In this document: positions 45,959-57,462 of the stretch, piece after piece
Numbering within the stretch: the first letter of the stretch is position 1
How the letters are laid out: each line of letters begins with the position of its first letter
DNA from: Cryptomeria japonica
Lineage: Eukaryota > Streptophyta > Pinopsida > Cupressales > Cupressaceae
Direction of reading: 5' to 3'
Assembly: GCF_030272615.1 (NCBI RefSeq)
Contig: NC_081413.1
Coordinates: 329,680,802-329,744,801, forward strand
Length of the DNA: 64,000 bases
Made by a program: the position numbers and the translations under genes
The notes under the pieces: generated by a model
The model's database searches: none
The model's input: only the letters and a program-made list of their open reading frames with translations
What the model was told of the DNA's origin: nothing

Positions 45959-48430
45959 TTAAGATGGTTGAAATAAGCTATGGTTAATAGTTATAATTTC
46001 TCCATTATGGGGAAATTTCAAACACTTAAAAATTGGAGAAGTAATAGCCTTCATGGAAGATAACCAAGGGTAGCCCAACTTCACACAAAATTTCTCAGAA
46101 GATGGAATGATAAAAAAGTTGACATCCATAGATTTAGTGTGAACTTCAATAGGAAGGGTGATAGAACCAATGGTAGGACAAGAGAAGCCATCAAATAACT
46201 TCACAAGCATATTAGTGTCATCATAGATCAGTTTATGCAATCGTAAAGTAAAAAGATACTTCTCAGTGATGACATTAACCATGCAAGAGGGATCAACAAG
46301 AGCACCACGACAAGGTATGTCCTTAACCTTTACAACTATGTATAAAGGTCCATCGGGTGCTCTAATGGTCTTACTAGGGTCAAATGTGATACAAGGATTT
46401 GTAGGTGTCTCTTGTTTCTCTACCATGTTCACCAAATTCGAAGTTGTGGTAGTAAGATCAGAAGGAGAGAACGAGGTATGTTTAGTCTCAATCATATTAG
46501 AGGTATGAGAAGGCAAAGGATCAATAAAAATATTAAGATTTTGACTAGGAGGAGCTACTGATTTGTTTCCCTTATCATTCACCCCTGCCACAAATATAGT
46601 ATTATTATCAATCAAATCTTGAATCTTACTTTTCAATGCAAAACATTTCTCAGTATCATGACTAGGCTGACAATGAAATTGACAAAAGGAATTGCTATCA
46701 AAATAAGGGGATGGAAGATTAGATGGGTCAACTGGTTTGATAGGAGGAAGTTTGATAACATTTCTTTGTAACAACTGAGACATATGCTATGTAAAGATTC
46801 ATTCAAAGGAGTAAATTGTCTTTCTCTTTTAAAGAATTTAGAAATAGGAGGCACACCTGTTGTAGCATTCACATTGTTGTTGTTGATTGTATCATTGAAC
46901 TTGAGGAAGATTTTTGTTGGTTTGAACTTCACAAACAGTTGTTGAACACTCTCCCCCTTATCACTCGGAGCCATAAGAGTAGATTTCTCTATTTGACTCA
47001 CAACTAGTTGATAATTGTGGAGTATTGCGCACAACTACAAAAAGGAATTAAACTCAGACAAAAGAAGCTTTTCCCTGATATCTTTTTGCAAATTAGAAAT
47101 AATTTTTTTTTGAATATCATTATCAGGTACAAGAAAAGAAATTTGAGCACACAAAATGCTTATATCTACCAATGAAATCAGACACTTTTTCTTTAACGCC
47201 TTGTTTACAATGTATTAAATTAGTCAAAGTGATTGTAGGACCAATGTTGTTTTGAAATTGTTGAATGAAAGAATTTGCTATCTGTTGAAAATAAGTGATA
47301 GAATAAGAAGGCAACGATCAAAACCATTGTAAAGCCTTATCTCTTAATGTTCTTGTAAACAATTTTGCAAGCAATCTTTGATCATAAGCAAAATCAGTAC
47401 ACAAGGTTTGAAATGTTTTAACATGTGTGATAGGATCACCTTTTCCATTATAGAGTTCCAATTGAGGGACCTCAACATACTTATGTTGAACAAATTTAAT
47501 AATATCAAGGGAAAGTGGGCTCGTAACATCAAATGTGGTCACACTAAACTTGGATTGACTCATGGAAGCAAATTGTTCTTGTAAGGAAGACACCGTTTGA
47601 GAAAGATTGTTAATGGTTGCTTTGGTAGAAGAATTGATGTTAGACATGGTTGATTGAGAAGGTGGTTTGATGTTATTGAAGGAAGAAATTGATTGAGAAT
47701 AAGGTGGTGGGACATTATGATAAGTAGGCATAGGGGATGATTGAGTTGGAAAAGGAGAACTTAAAGGAAGAATAAAATTGTTGAATAAATTGCCCTCTTG
47801 TGTCACATTGATTGGTTGAGGGATAATAGGAATACTTATGGAAGACATAGGTAAAGATGGAGGATTAAATGAAGAAGAGGGATTTCCCCCATGACCAATG
47901 GTTGTAGGTATGGCATGTTGAGTTGAAGTAGCCATGATATTTGAAGTGAAAGTAGGAATACTAGCCATTGGAGTGGTCAAAGGAATAAAAGAATTGATTT
48001 GATTTGAAGGTTGTGAATAACCTAAATTCTTATCACAACTCTTTATAGGCACGACATTAGAATGAACAATATGAGAAATGCCACACAATATATCAATTTC
48101 AATCATGCATTTAAGGCCTTCAATTAATGGAAGAGCTTCACTATTAGGGTATTCTTGGGACATCCATTGTTGAAAGTTATCAAATTGATCGTCCAATTTT
48201 GATAGTTGATCTATGGAAACTCTAGTCAAAGCTTCTTCGTGTTCATCATGGGATTCATCAATTGGATAGATAGGGATATGATTAGGATGGGAAGAATTAG
48301 CATTATCCTCATTAAAGAAGTCAACCAAATTATGCTCCATCTCCTCGGTAATTAAACCTTGGGAAGCCTTAATTCTAATGCTTCGTCTAACGGGGATAGT
48401 GTAGGTAGGACTAATAGCGGTGAAACTCAT
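45959..48430 (-). pseudogene. Gag and protease-like polyprotein of element E
   Basis: ATG 48430 opens 370 codons. A long P/S/N-rich N-terminus is followed by a gag capsid motif (VPQLELYNGKGDPITHVKTF, DKALQWF). A TGA at 47318 interrupts the frame, which continues as LPSYSITYFQQIANSFIQQF to 47123. After frameshifts, 47034-46790 gives the FTPLNES motif typical of gypsy gag ends. 46783-45959 has a zinc-knuckle-like CQFHCQPSHDTEKC and a retropepsin-like domain (GALVDPSCMVNVI, then VKLGYPWL). The usual D-S/T-G is D-P-S here, so activity is doubtful. The same domain occurs in plus-strand fragment F (52590-53030). Confidence 0.85.
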
Positions 48431-49552
48431 GCACTAGAGGGAAAATTTGAAGTTTTGAATTTGAATTTTGAATTATAGGAACAAAGTGCACAAAAATTGA
48501 ATAATGCAAAATTTGGGAAAATAATGATTAAACAATTTGAACTTTGTTGAAAGAAGAAAATGACACAATTTCCAAAAATAATTTTATGATAAATGAAAGG
48601 AATTGGAATTTAAAATTAGGGCCAATGGGATACCTCTTAATTTTAAAATTGACAAAATCAGAAATTTTAAAATCAGGGCAGATTATAATTAACCACTTAA
48701 TTTTAAATTTTTTCTTGAAATGTGAAATGTTGAATTGTGAAGATATTTTTTATTTTAGAGGGACAAAAATTGACAAAATCAACCAATTTTTTGGATTTAA
48801 GTTTTTAAATACAGTCATAACAGTCTCCCAAAATTTTGGGAAAAAAGCTAGGGACCGTGTTGAAAGTGCACATGGTCCGACCAACTTTTTTTGAAATTTT
48901 CAGGGATGAAAGTTACAATAATTTTAAAGCTAACCACCCAAAATTGGTGGATTTTACGATCTCTAGATAGGCGAAATGAAGGTTTGAGTGTGAAAATAGG
49001 ACTCTATTAGGGTTTTGAGAAAAAAGAGGAATTGAATTGAAAATTTGAAAAGGGTCAAACCTAATCGATAGGGACACCTTAAAAAATGTTTATAAAACTA
49101 AAGTTGATTAAAATTGATTGAAATTTGCACAAAATCCAATTAAATCTGAAAATTAGGGTTTTAGGACCTAACCACTTAATTTTTGAAATTTTGAAAAAGG
49201 AGGGAAATTGAAAATTTGATTTTTAGGACAGAAGATAAGTCTGAAAACAGTCACAAATCTGAAAATTAAATGGGAATTCATTTTTTGCACAATTTCAAGA
49301 TGGTTTTTGAAAATTAGGGTTTTGACAATTAACCTCTTGATTTTGTGAATTTGATTTGCAAATTGACGAAGAAATTGAATTTGACAAACACATCAATTTT
49401 TAGATCTACGACAATAACAAGCAATTTTTACACAACACAAGTTCAATTTCAATTTTAAACACTAGGGATTGAATGAATTAACCACTAAGTTTGCAGAAAA
49501 AATAAACTTGTAAATGAAAAATATGCAATGATTTTTAAAATAAAGCATGTAA
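48431..49552 (-). other. 5' leader of element E
   Basis: AT-rich and non-coding. A 27-base hairpin segment at 48852-48878 is identical to one inside the 3' LTR (43396-43422). Confidence 0.7.
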
Positions 49553-49571
49553 GACGTCAGGTTCACCAAAA
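49553..49571 (-). other. Putative primer-binding site of element E
   Basis: Minus-strand TTTTGGTGAACCTGACGTC follows the 5' LTR end CGATTACA. The TGG near the start suits a tRNA CCA end. The tRNA was not identified. Confidence 0.55.
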
Positions 49572-50800
49572 TGTAATCGTGAAAAAGGTGAATGGTGGAG
49601 AGATCAAGAGGAAAGATTTTCTTCCCTCTGAGGAGAGATGAAAGTTTCATTGCGGATTTCCCTTCAAAAAATTTATCCACATTACATTAAAAGAGGGGGG
49701 AAATTCAATAGATCCAATCTCTTAGGGAAGAGATTGAATACTAAATGAACTGATAATGAGATAGAGCTGATAAGATAACCCCTCTTTTAGAATGGAAAAT
49801 GATTGAATTATGTGTTGTAAGACTAAGTGTAAAAGTAGCAAAGAACTGATTAGAACTCGAGATAGAAGCATGAGATGAAGTTGTGCACCTGGATCTGCCT
49901 ATAATATGTCGAGACAAAGCTGCCTGTGAATTTGAGAAAAAATTGTCGGGACCGTGCTGAAAGTGCACATGGTCCTCCAAAAAATCTGTGAAATGAAAAG
50001 GGTTCTTCCGCCTTTGCAAATAGAGTTCGAATCTGCAAACACAGCTGCGCACTTGAAACCTACACATAGAAAAGAGAGGAAAAGGGGTTGGGATTGGGGG
50101 TTTTCCTTCAGGTCAAACCCTAGTTTTGGAATTAACCAAATTATGAAAGAAAGTACTTGCAAGTAAATGTAAATAAAAGACTGAAATGTAATTCACCTCA
50201 AGGGAGGTTGTAGATATAATGTAGGTAGATTTGCTTGTATTGAAATGGATGTTGAAAGGGATCTCCTCTTCAATGGTTGAATCCTTGACTTGAATGCAAC
50301 ACCTAGCTTTGAAGGGACACTTGAGAATGCTCAATGCGGGAAATGAATGATTGAATGCTTGAAATTATGACCACCTTATCACTTTTCCCACTTATGCAAA
50401 TGGGTGGGCAAATGCGACTTATATAGTCATCAATTAGGGTTAATTGACTGATTTTCCATCACAGGCCGACACAAGGAAATTTTTCCCGCTTTATGCAAAG
50501 TCCAATGCAAAGATAGGACAGAGGAGGCCCCAAAATAGGGCAAGGACAAGGGTGCCACACCCCTGTCTTAGGAGGACAGGGGCACCACACACCTATCCTA
50601 GGGGGGACAGGGCACCATGCCCTTGTCCTACCCTTGTCTTAGGAAGGAAGTAGATTCAGGCAGTGCAAAGAGTAGAAAAAGTGCAGTTTCCGAGGATGAG
50701 AAAGTCTCGGGTCTCCGATCAGGCTTGGGGATTCAAATCACAAATGTGAAGACCCTAATGTGGTCGCAAATTGTAAGGATCACAATTTTATGACACTACA
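49572..50800 (-). repeat. 5' LTR of element E
   Basis: It pairs with 43018-44196 and is about 50 bp longer, because of a tandem expansion near 50540-50640 (units with GGACAGGGGCACCA). TATATAAG (minus) lies near 50417. The hairpin segment is at 49949-49975 with one difference. Confidence 0.92.
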
Positions 50801-51160
50801 ATGGTTTCTTGTAGATATTTCTCCAAAATCTCTTTATGGGCTAGTGATAAATGTAGAAGCTCTAGGATTGATATGTGGACTGGTGTCTTTTTAAGCTAGT
50901 CTAGGACATTATATTGTTTAGTCACATAAGATGGCCTAGGTGGTGCTCCTTGAAGGGTGACTTTTCCTCAACATGTGGTCACATTACAATCAGGTTTTTT
51001 GTTAATTGTAATCATATTTTCATATGAATCACTTTCAAATATGTGATTGATGACATAGTCATAAGATGCATTTGTGTCACTAACACATTTGGGATCGTTT
51101 TCCAATGAACTATCATCATAATTATGACATATTATTATCGTAGATCTGATGAAATAGTGA
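50801..51160 (-). pseudogene. Region upstream of the protease of element D (right of E)
   Basis: Minus-strand reading gives YDYVINHIFESDSYENM, then KVTLQGAPPRPSYVTKQYNV and ISILELLHLSLAHKEILEK, reaching the E insertion at 50801. This is the linker typically found just before the protease in gypsy polyproteins of this type. It shows that D continues across E. Two stops interrupt it. Confidence 0.8.
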
Positions 51161-51660
51161 AAAGATTTTCATCGCTCAAATTTCATTTGGTTATTCGACA
51201 GACAGATGTTCATCGGAATTCTGATGCCTTATTTGTTGGAAGTTGACACATAATGTGGTGGTCTAATTCATTGGAATTTCGACGAAGTCGCCAATCTTCC
51301 AATGAACCATGCATTGGGTTTTTTGTCAGAAATCCGACAAAAAAGGGCATTATGCTTGGATGAGAATGGTGTACCTGCAACAAAACAACATTCCTATAAG
51401 AGCATAGTGCCCTTTTTTGTTGGAATTCCGACAACAAATGGAAGGAATCTCCAACGGGAATGGTGCACCTGCAATGAAATGTTTCATCGTAGGTACATCA
51501 TTTCTGTCAAAACATAGTGTCATTTTTTGTCAGAATTCTGACAACAAATGCAAGGAATCTCCGACGAGAGTGTTGTACCTACAATGAAATATTTCATCAT
51601 AGATAGTACAACGCTCTCGTTGAGGCCTATGTTGGGCATGTCCTTTGAAATTCCGATGAA
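51161..51660. repeat. Tandem array of palindromes
   Basis: Repeating units of about 110 bp combine a short palindrome centred on GGAATTCC/AGAATTCT (51319-51344, 51417-51434, 51527-51544) with a longer hairpin (51459-51502, 51564-51620). TTGTCAGAATTCTGACAA at 51527-51544 is a perfect 18-bp palindrome. The 51564-51620 hairpin has arms of about 27-30 nt. No ORF is credible. It lies where D's gag or leader would be expected. Confidence 0.8.
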
Positions 51661-52589
51661 TTAGTTATATTTATAAAAAAAAAATTGCCATCAAGGAATA
51701 TAAAGCATTGCAAATATGGAATATGATTTGATAAGCTTTCTCAAATATTGAAATACCCCTATATAACTCCTTACCTCAATGACTAACTAACTATGGTAAA
51801 CTATATATTCTAACAATATACAAAATCAACAATCCCATATATTCTAACAATATACAAACACAACCAAGAGGGGCTATTTGGGTAAGGAAGACCTTGATAA
51901 AGCATGGATATGAGAGTGAGATGTAGATATTACAATCATAGAAACACTCTAAGATTATAAAGATCTCAAACCACAAAGTGACCTCTCACAGTCCATAAGC
52001 AAAGATGTTCATATACAAGGATTGGATCTGAAAAAATTGTAGCAAGTTAATGACAAAGAGTAGAAGCAGTTAACAACTTTACCCAAGTAAGGATTTGATC
52101 CAATGCCAAAAGGGCCAAAGGCAGTTACAATGATTTAGGGTTAAAGGGGTATAAGGTTTAGATGAATGAGAACATGATAGTATCGTAGCAACAATATGAA
52201 TAAATATTTGATAGTCTCAAAGTCTAATAGACCTACAATACACAGTCAAAATAGTAACATCATTTAAACAAAAGGACAATTCACAGTTATATAGACTATC
52301 AAGAGTATCGGTCACAACAGAATGCATCCATTGTCACAAAATATCAAAGATCAAACTACATTGATAGTTTAAAGCCTCAACATAGAACCAAGATAAGCAT
52401 TAGAGTAATTAAGAGGTGTATGAGCAACTATGGTAGTTAGGAAAGAAAAAACACAAGACAATGTATAACATCACAGAATCCAGTCATATGATAAAGGCAT
52501 TAGGGACATACTTCAACATCAATGAAGAAAATGCCTTATCAAGGGACAATGATATTCATAAGATTGAAAGTAGTCACTAGGATGAAAAG
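51661..52589. other. Unassigned AT-rich DNA
   Basis: No gene recognised. ATATATTCTAACAATATACA occurs twice at about 51803 and 51838. Confidence 0.4.
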
Positions 52590-53030
52590 GTGACCCTTGG
52601 AGTTACCAACTAAGTTAAACATCTAGTGAATGTGATGGAACCAGTTCCTAAACAAGATAGACTGAAACCTAAGATTGAACCTAATATCGCCTTTACCCAA
52701 AGTGGTAACTCAAAGCATACACCTGATGGACCAATATACATTACTACTATAACTAATGATAAACCCACATGTAGGGTGCTTATTTATCCACTACGTATGT
52801 TTAATATGAATACAAAAGAATATCTTTTCACATATGCATTATATCGAGACAATTATGATAAATCTGAAGTCTTGATTAAGGTGCATGATGGTTTCACTTG
52901 TCCCACTATTGGTTCAATCACCCTCAAGTTAAATTTGAATTTAAAAGCTTAGGTGTTCCTTTTACCGTTATTTCTACCTCAGACCAATTTCATGTGAAGT
53001 CGGCTCATTTTTAAGGTAGTGCCCTATGTA
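52590..53030 (+). pseudogene. Protease-like fragment F, related to element E
   Basis: Plus-strand ORF 52626-52952 aligns by eye with E's protease region: TPDGPIYITTITNDKPTCRV against APDGPLYIVVKVKDIPCRG, and DGFTCPTIGSITL against DGFSCPTIGSITL. The active-site Asp of E (LVDPSC) is a Tyr here (LIYPLR), so the fragment is dead. No LTR was found on either side; it is a relic of an E-family copy in the opposite orientation. Confidence 0.8.
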
Positions 53031-53949
53031 GTCCATTAAAATGTTGAAGTTCTTAGTTCAAGGACAAGTGTAAACTATATTTCATAGTGGGTTCTAGCCC
53101 TTGTTTAGACAACTATTTGGTGTATTTGGTGACTACCCTTTTAAAAAGTTAAATGAATATTTGCCTATGTAATCAGCAATATGAATATAAACATCTATTT
53201 TCTGTAATCGACAATATGAATATAAACAACAAAATCTTAATCAAGGACCTTACCTTTGATGGTCTCCACTAAGTAACTTCTTGTGTTGTTGTTCGTGTTG
53301 GTTTTGTTGAACCCTGCAATTAAGATTCAATAAATATTATTCAATAAGATTAATGTAGAACATAATGAATATTGAAAAGTGTGTTACTTTATTGAGCTTC
53401 TCTTTGTTTCAATAATAGTTTAATATTCTCTACTTAATAGGGCCAACCACGTGAAGGTGGAAGCTCATTTGGCCCTCCCCCCTAACATCACTCTAAATTC
53501 CCCGTTAACATATAACATTCATTCATTCTTTCATCCATTAATAAAATATAACATTCATTCATTATCACATAACATTCATTAACACATAATATTCATTAAC
53601 ATTCATTAGCACGTAACATTCATCAACATTCATTAACACATATCATTCATTAACACATTAATTCATTCATTAACACATAAAATTCATTCATTAAAAAATA
53701 ATACGATTACAATCATTTATTTATTTTATTTTATTTTTAAGCTAAGTAAACATGAAGTGGAGCATTGCTTTGTTCATCATTTCCCCCCTCTTCAGTTGTT
53801 GTGCCTTATGCTCATGATCTTAATGTATGCCTAGTCCTACACTCACAACGAGGACGCCTAGCCAAAGGGAGCTTCGCTGCAATAACAAAGAAATGGGTTA
53901 AATTCATAAGATTTTTTATTATTGTTACAAGTATTTCATTAATTAAAAG
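53031..53949. other. Unassigned DNA including an ACATTCATTA minisatellite
   Basis: 53490-53700 is a minisatellite of ACATTCATTA/AACACATAACATTCATT units. The rest shows nothing recognisable. Confidence 0.55.
53490..53700. repeat. CATTCATTAACA minisatellite
   Basis: At least ten irregular repeats of ACATTCATTA-type units of 10-17 bp. Confidence 0.85.
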
Positions 53950-56900
53950 AACATTACAGGGGTGTTGTTTACTTGAGGAGGCCACATCATCTTCCTCATG
54001 ATTTTTTCTAGCCTCATCCTCAACATGCTAAACACCCTCTAAATCCTCTGGAGTTGAAACACACACGAAAGGCTACATTAATCAATACACCAATTGCAAT
54101 TAAATTCATTTAAAGGAATAACAATGGTCCACTTTACCTGATGGGAGCACATCACGTTCCTTATGTTGTCTACCCTGATCATGCTCCACTTGTTCACCAT
54201 GCTCTACATGCTCTAAAATAAAAACAAAAGAGGTTACATTAATTACTACACCAATTTCAATTAAATATGTTTAATTGTATTAATAATTACATACAAAAAA
54301 TTGTATAGCACATGAATACCTCTAGTACCAAGATGCACACCACAACCTTCATCATGTACAGGTTGTGGTCCACCCTTAGCAGACTGCATTCCAATACCAT
54401 GTGCATTGTTATAATTACTTTCTTATTTAAAACAAATAGAGTCACTTTATGTTGGAAATTAACATCGAATAGATTATTGCTCAAGTATTCAATTTTAAAT
54501 AATTTGTATTTAGCTTATTTACCTGTGTGACAGATGCATCAGAATCTTGTGTTTGCCCACTCAATTCTCCTAGGTGTTTAGCCATGGCTCCATAGTCTTG
54601 CTGGAAGGCAATTTTCATGTCATCTTCTGTGGGCGCTCTATTGAATTCAGATCCTTTCTTTTTTGCTTAATATCATGAATTTTGCTTCTATTGTTTGATT
54701 AAAACAAATTGTTTTCAATGTGATATTTCATTTATTGCTACTTACAATTTGTGCGACAACTTTCATATAACCACCAGAGCCAAGTTTGTGTTTCTCGTGC
54801 TTTTCTAGTCTTGCCTTAGTTTCCTTCGATGTGTCGGGCAACCTATGAAAAGTTTGAAATATGTTAGATAATATAAATATAAAGAGTAATTAGTACATAA
54901 TTACATTGTTAATAGCATCACATATCTTCCTTCGCCCGATGGTGTATTTCCTTTTCTCTTTTCAACTTTCTCCTTTCCATCTAAAACCAGGTCCTTCCAC
55001 TCCCTCTCTGGAATCATGGGGGATGCTCATACTTTCTGTTCTTCTCTAAATGTGTCCTATATTGGTCCCTCACATACTTTAGATATGTGCCATATTTTTG
55101 AAGGACCTTGGTTTTGTTGAATTTGTCATTTCCGAACAACACAACCAAACGGTTTATGAGTTCATCTTTTAATTGTTGATTTTGGGCATTCCACTGTGTA
55201 CGTATGGTGGGCCTGAAGATCTCCAATGTAATATCATTTAGATGTTTATAAAAAACATCATTCCCTGCAAAAATATCATGGGATCATTAGTCCAAAACGA
55301 GTGATCAATAAGTAAATTACAATCGAACTATATATAATAATTATTTTAAAGTACCTGGAAACTTCTCTATCTTTATGGGAACAAGATCATCAGTCACGAC
55401 AAATGTGACCGACAATGTTCCCATACTAGTAATATGGGAAGATCCAGAAAATGTTGCTAAAATGTCATCACTAGTGGCCTCTACATCCCCAGGTGCACGT
55501 CCTGTTACACAGGTCAGTGCAGTACTCGATGACTGCATGTTGCATGTTGTCGACATTGCAGTCGGCAATATAGGTGTCGATGATGAGGTCAGATGAGGTG
55601 GTGAATGAACATGAACATGGAAAATACCTAAAGATTAATACATTCAATATAAGAGCAATAATGCATTAATAGAAGGACATGAACATGTAATAATATGAGT
55701 TGGAGTATGCACAAAACATGGTCATCACCTGAACTACTTGGAGTACCCTAATCATGGCAACCAGCTTCATGAGGATGCAAAAATTCCTGTAAAAACAACC
55801 CGTACATATTTTAGTTCATGACATAAAAGAGTATAAAATATAAACCATGAATGGACTTATGTTATAATTAAAGATTTCATGACTGCTTACTTGCAAGTTT
55901 TGTGCTCTCTCTGTCAATTGTTTCACCCTCTCTTGTATATCATAAGTTTGAGGGACTATGAAATACAATTTAAGAATTTCTTTATTAATTTTTTTTGCAT
56001 CTTTCTTATCATTTCAGTAGGGTTTGTGGAATATGTGATGTCATCATCACATAATAGTGAGTCCACCTCTGTATCGATGTTGTCAGCTACTATAGGTACC
56101 TTTCCTCGAATATTTATCTGTGAGAAGAATATTATTAACATTATTAGAATTAATCCAAAACCCTAAAGAAAAGAACATAATAATATAACATTTTTCTTGT
56201 ATCTAATTTATAAAATTACAATGAGGTTTACCTAGTTGGTAGAAGTGCCCAGAGCTACATCCTGGTTTGTGCTATGTGTCAGATCAATGACGCGTTGTGA
56301 CAAAAATTAAATATAAAAAAAAAATCACCGAAATGAAACCAATAGACTTACCAAAACAACTTAACAATAAAATGGTATATTGGAGTCATTAATTGGAGAT
56401 TGGTTTAAATGGTATATATAAGTACGCACCACCCCCACGATAGTAACTTTGTTTTTATCTATGTGATTCAAATTGTAATCGATTAGCAGCTCTTCCCCTA
56501 CACTTATTGATTTTATCACACATACGAAGACACAGTTTCCCTTGTGCACCTCGAATATGCAATTGGGTTGCCTATAAGTTGACCCAAGTCGTGCACTGTT
56601 TATAAAACCTGCAATATTCCCTATTGCTTTTGGCCTTCCGTCAATGTACATAGCCACTCTTTTACTTTGATCATTATCTTTTAGCTGTATATAATTTATT
56701 GATAGTGCATACCTACACATACTTCATTTATATCGAACCAACTGCATCCAATTTTTATAATTGTAAGAGGGTCCGACATACTCTATCAATTCATCAACTT
56801 TGTTGTAATATTCCTTTATATCGTCCATGGAAAATAGGCCCAAACCATGTAATGATGATGGTGCTATGCGATATATCCTCCCATTAACACAAAAAACAAT

Positions 56901-57290
56901 GTTTATTGGAGGAAGTTCCTTGGGTACCCATTGTTTCTGTAGATGTTTGTACCTCAAGGGCACCTCGATGTCGCCTATGCTCTTGTCATCATAAGAACAT
57001 GATCCCCCTTGAGCAAGAAACAATTCCATGTGTTTATGGAATTTTCTTCTAATTTTTTGACCTCTAGTTGATCTCCCTCTTTTAGACCTACTACATGTCT
57101 TTCTTTCCTCTTCTCTTCCTGAATTTCCCTCGCTCGAGGAACACATCTGAAAAATACCTATTTGGTGGTACCTGCACTCCATCAAATGAGAGAGATAGTT
57201 GGGAGAGGGTCGATTGTTATTGTGAGAGGAAATCAATTTTAGGATTCCATGGAGAGAGAAGATAAGAAGTTGTAATAGATGGTTCACCAT
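53950..57290 (-). pseudogene. Multi-exon SET-domain gene with a transposase-like C-terminal region, decayed
   Basis: Minus-strand gene with plausible introns. Exon 1 (57290-56426) has a basic N-terminus, then a SET domain: HGLGLFS, ELIEYVG, NIAGFINSA..PNCIF and GEELLIDYN, the S-adenosylmethionine-binding and catalytic motifs of lysine methyltransferases. A TGA at 56724 interrupts it. Further exons by GT-AG signals and frame: ~56295-56232, 56117-55891, 55786-55729, 55627-55355, 55264-~54918, 54842-54746, ~54658-54533, ~54420-54320, 54212-54138 and 54047-~53950. Exons 6-8 read YLKYVRDQYRTHLEKN, IPEREWKDLV and HKLGSGGYMKVVAQI, reminiscent of the C-terminal part of plant Ptta/En/Spm-type transposases. 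At least three stops, two frameshifts and one missing acceptor mark it as a pseudogene. SET is confident; the single-gene model and transposase link are inference. Confidence 0.65.
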
Positions 57291-57441
57291 ATCTTGTTCA
57301 TTTTTGCAAATGCTACAAATATATTTGAGGGCGGGTTGTCAAAGGTCTTGATAGTCCTAAATATGACTATGCAAAATTTTTCATGCCTTTGTCAAAATCC
57401 TGGTCATTCTGGATTATTTTTTTTCTCTATTCCCGCCTTTG

Positions 57442-57462
57442 GGGTTTAGGGTTTAGGGTTTT
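57442..57462 (-). promoter_or_regulatory. Telomere-like motif / telo-box cluster upstream of the SET gene
   Basis: Two and a half plant telomere units (GGGTTTAGGGTTTAGGGTTT). On the minus strand they contain AAACCCTAA, the telo-box found in many plant promoters. It lies about 150 bp upstream of the first ATG at 57290. A regulatory role is inference. Confidence 0.5.

Larger units (their letters stand above)
43018..50800 (-). mobile_element. Element E: gag-protease-only LTR retrotransposon inserted in D
   Basis: A 7.8-kb minus-strand element. LTRs are 49572-50800 (5') and 43018-44196 (3'), about 1.2 kb each with roughly 6-9 percent differences in the parts compared. The purine tract AAAGTGGGGGCTAAA (minus) adjoins the 3' LTR. 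Flanks ATTGG and ATGGT do not form an exact duplication. Inside are gag, a protease-like domain and a proline-rich region; no RT, RNase H or integrase was found. This is the plan of non-autonomous gag-only gypsy elements. It splits D just upstream of D's protease. Confidence 0.9.
30109..51160 (-). mobile_element. Element D: Tat-type Ty3/gypsy with antisense ORF, hosting insertions H and E
   Basis: Minus-strand relative of B. Visible parts from left to right are the 3' LTR (30109-31172), trailer, antisense plant-mobile-domain gene (32290-34330), low-complexity trailer, integrase-RNase H-RT-protease (37958-43017) and the stretch just upstream of the protease (50801-51160). Solo LTR H (36144-37408) and element E (43018-50800) interrupt it. 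The reading frame resumes on both sides of E in the expected order. The 5' LTR was not found in the window. The RT motif LNKACPKDDFPLP and B-like RNase H indicate the Tat lineage. Left and right limits are approximate. Confidence 0.8.

Noticed and set aside
53765-54001. Plus-strand ORF of 78 codons
   Set aside because: Overlaps the last exon of the SET gene in antisense; no recognisable domain.
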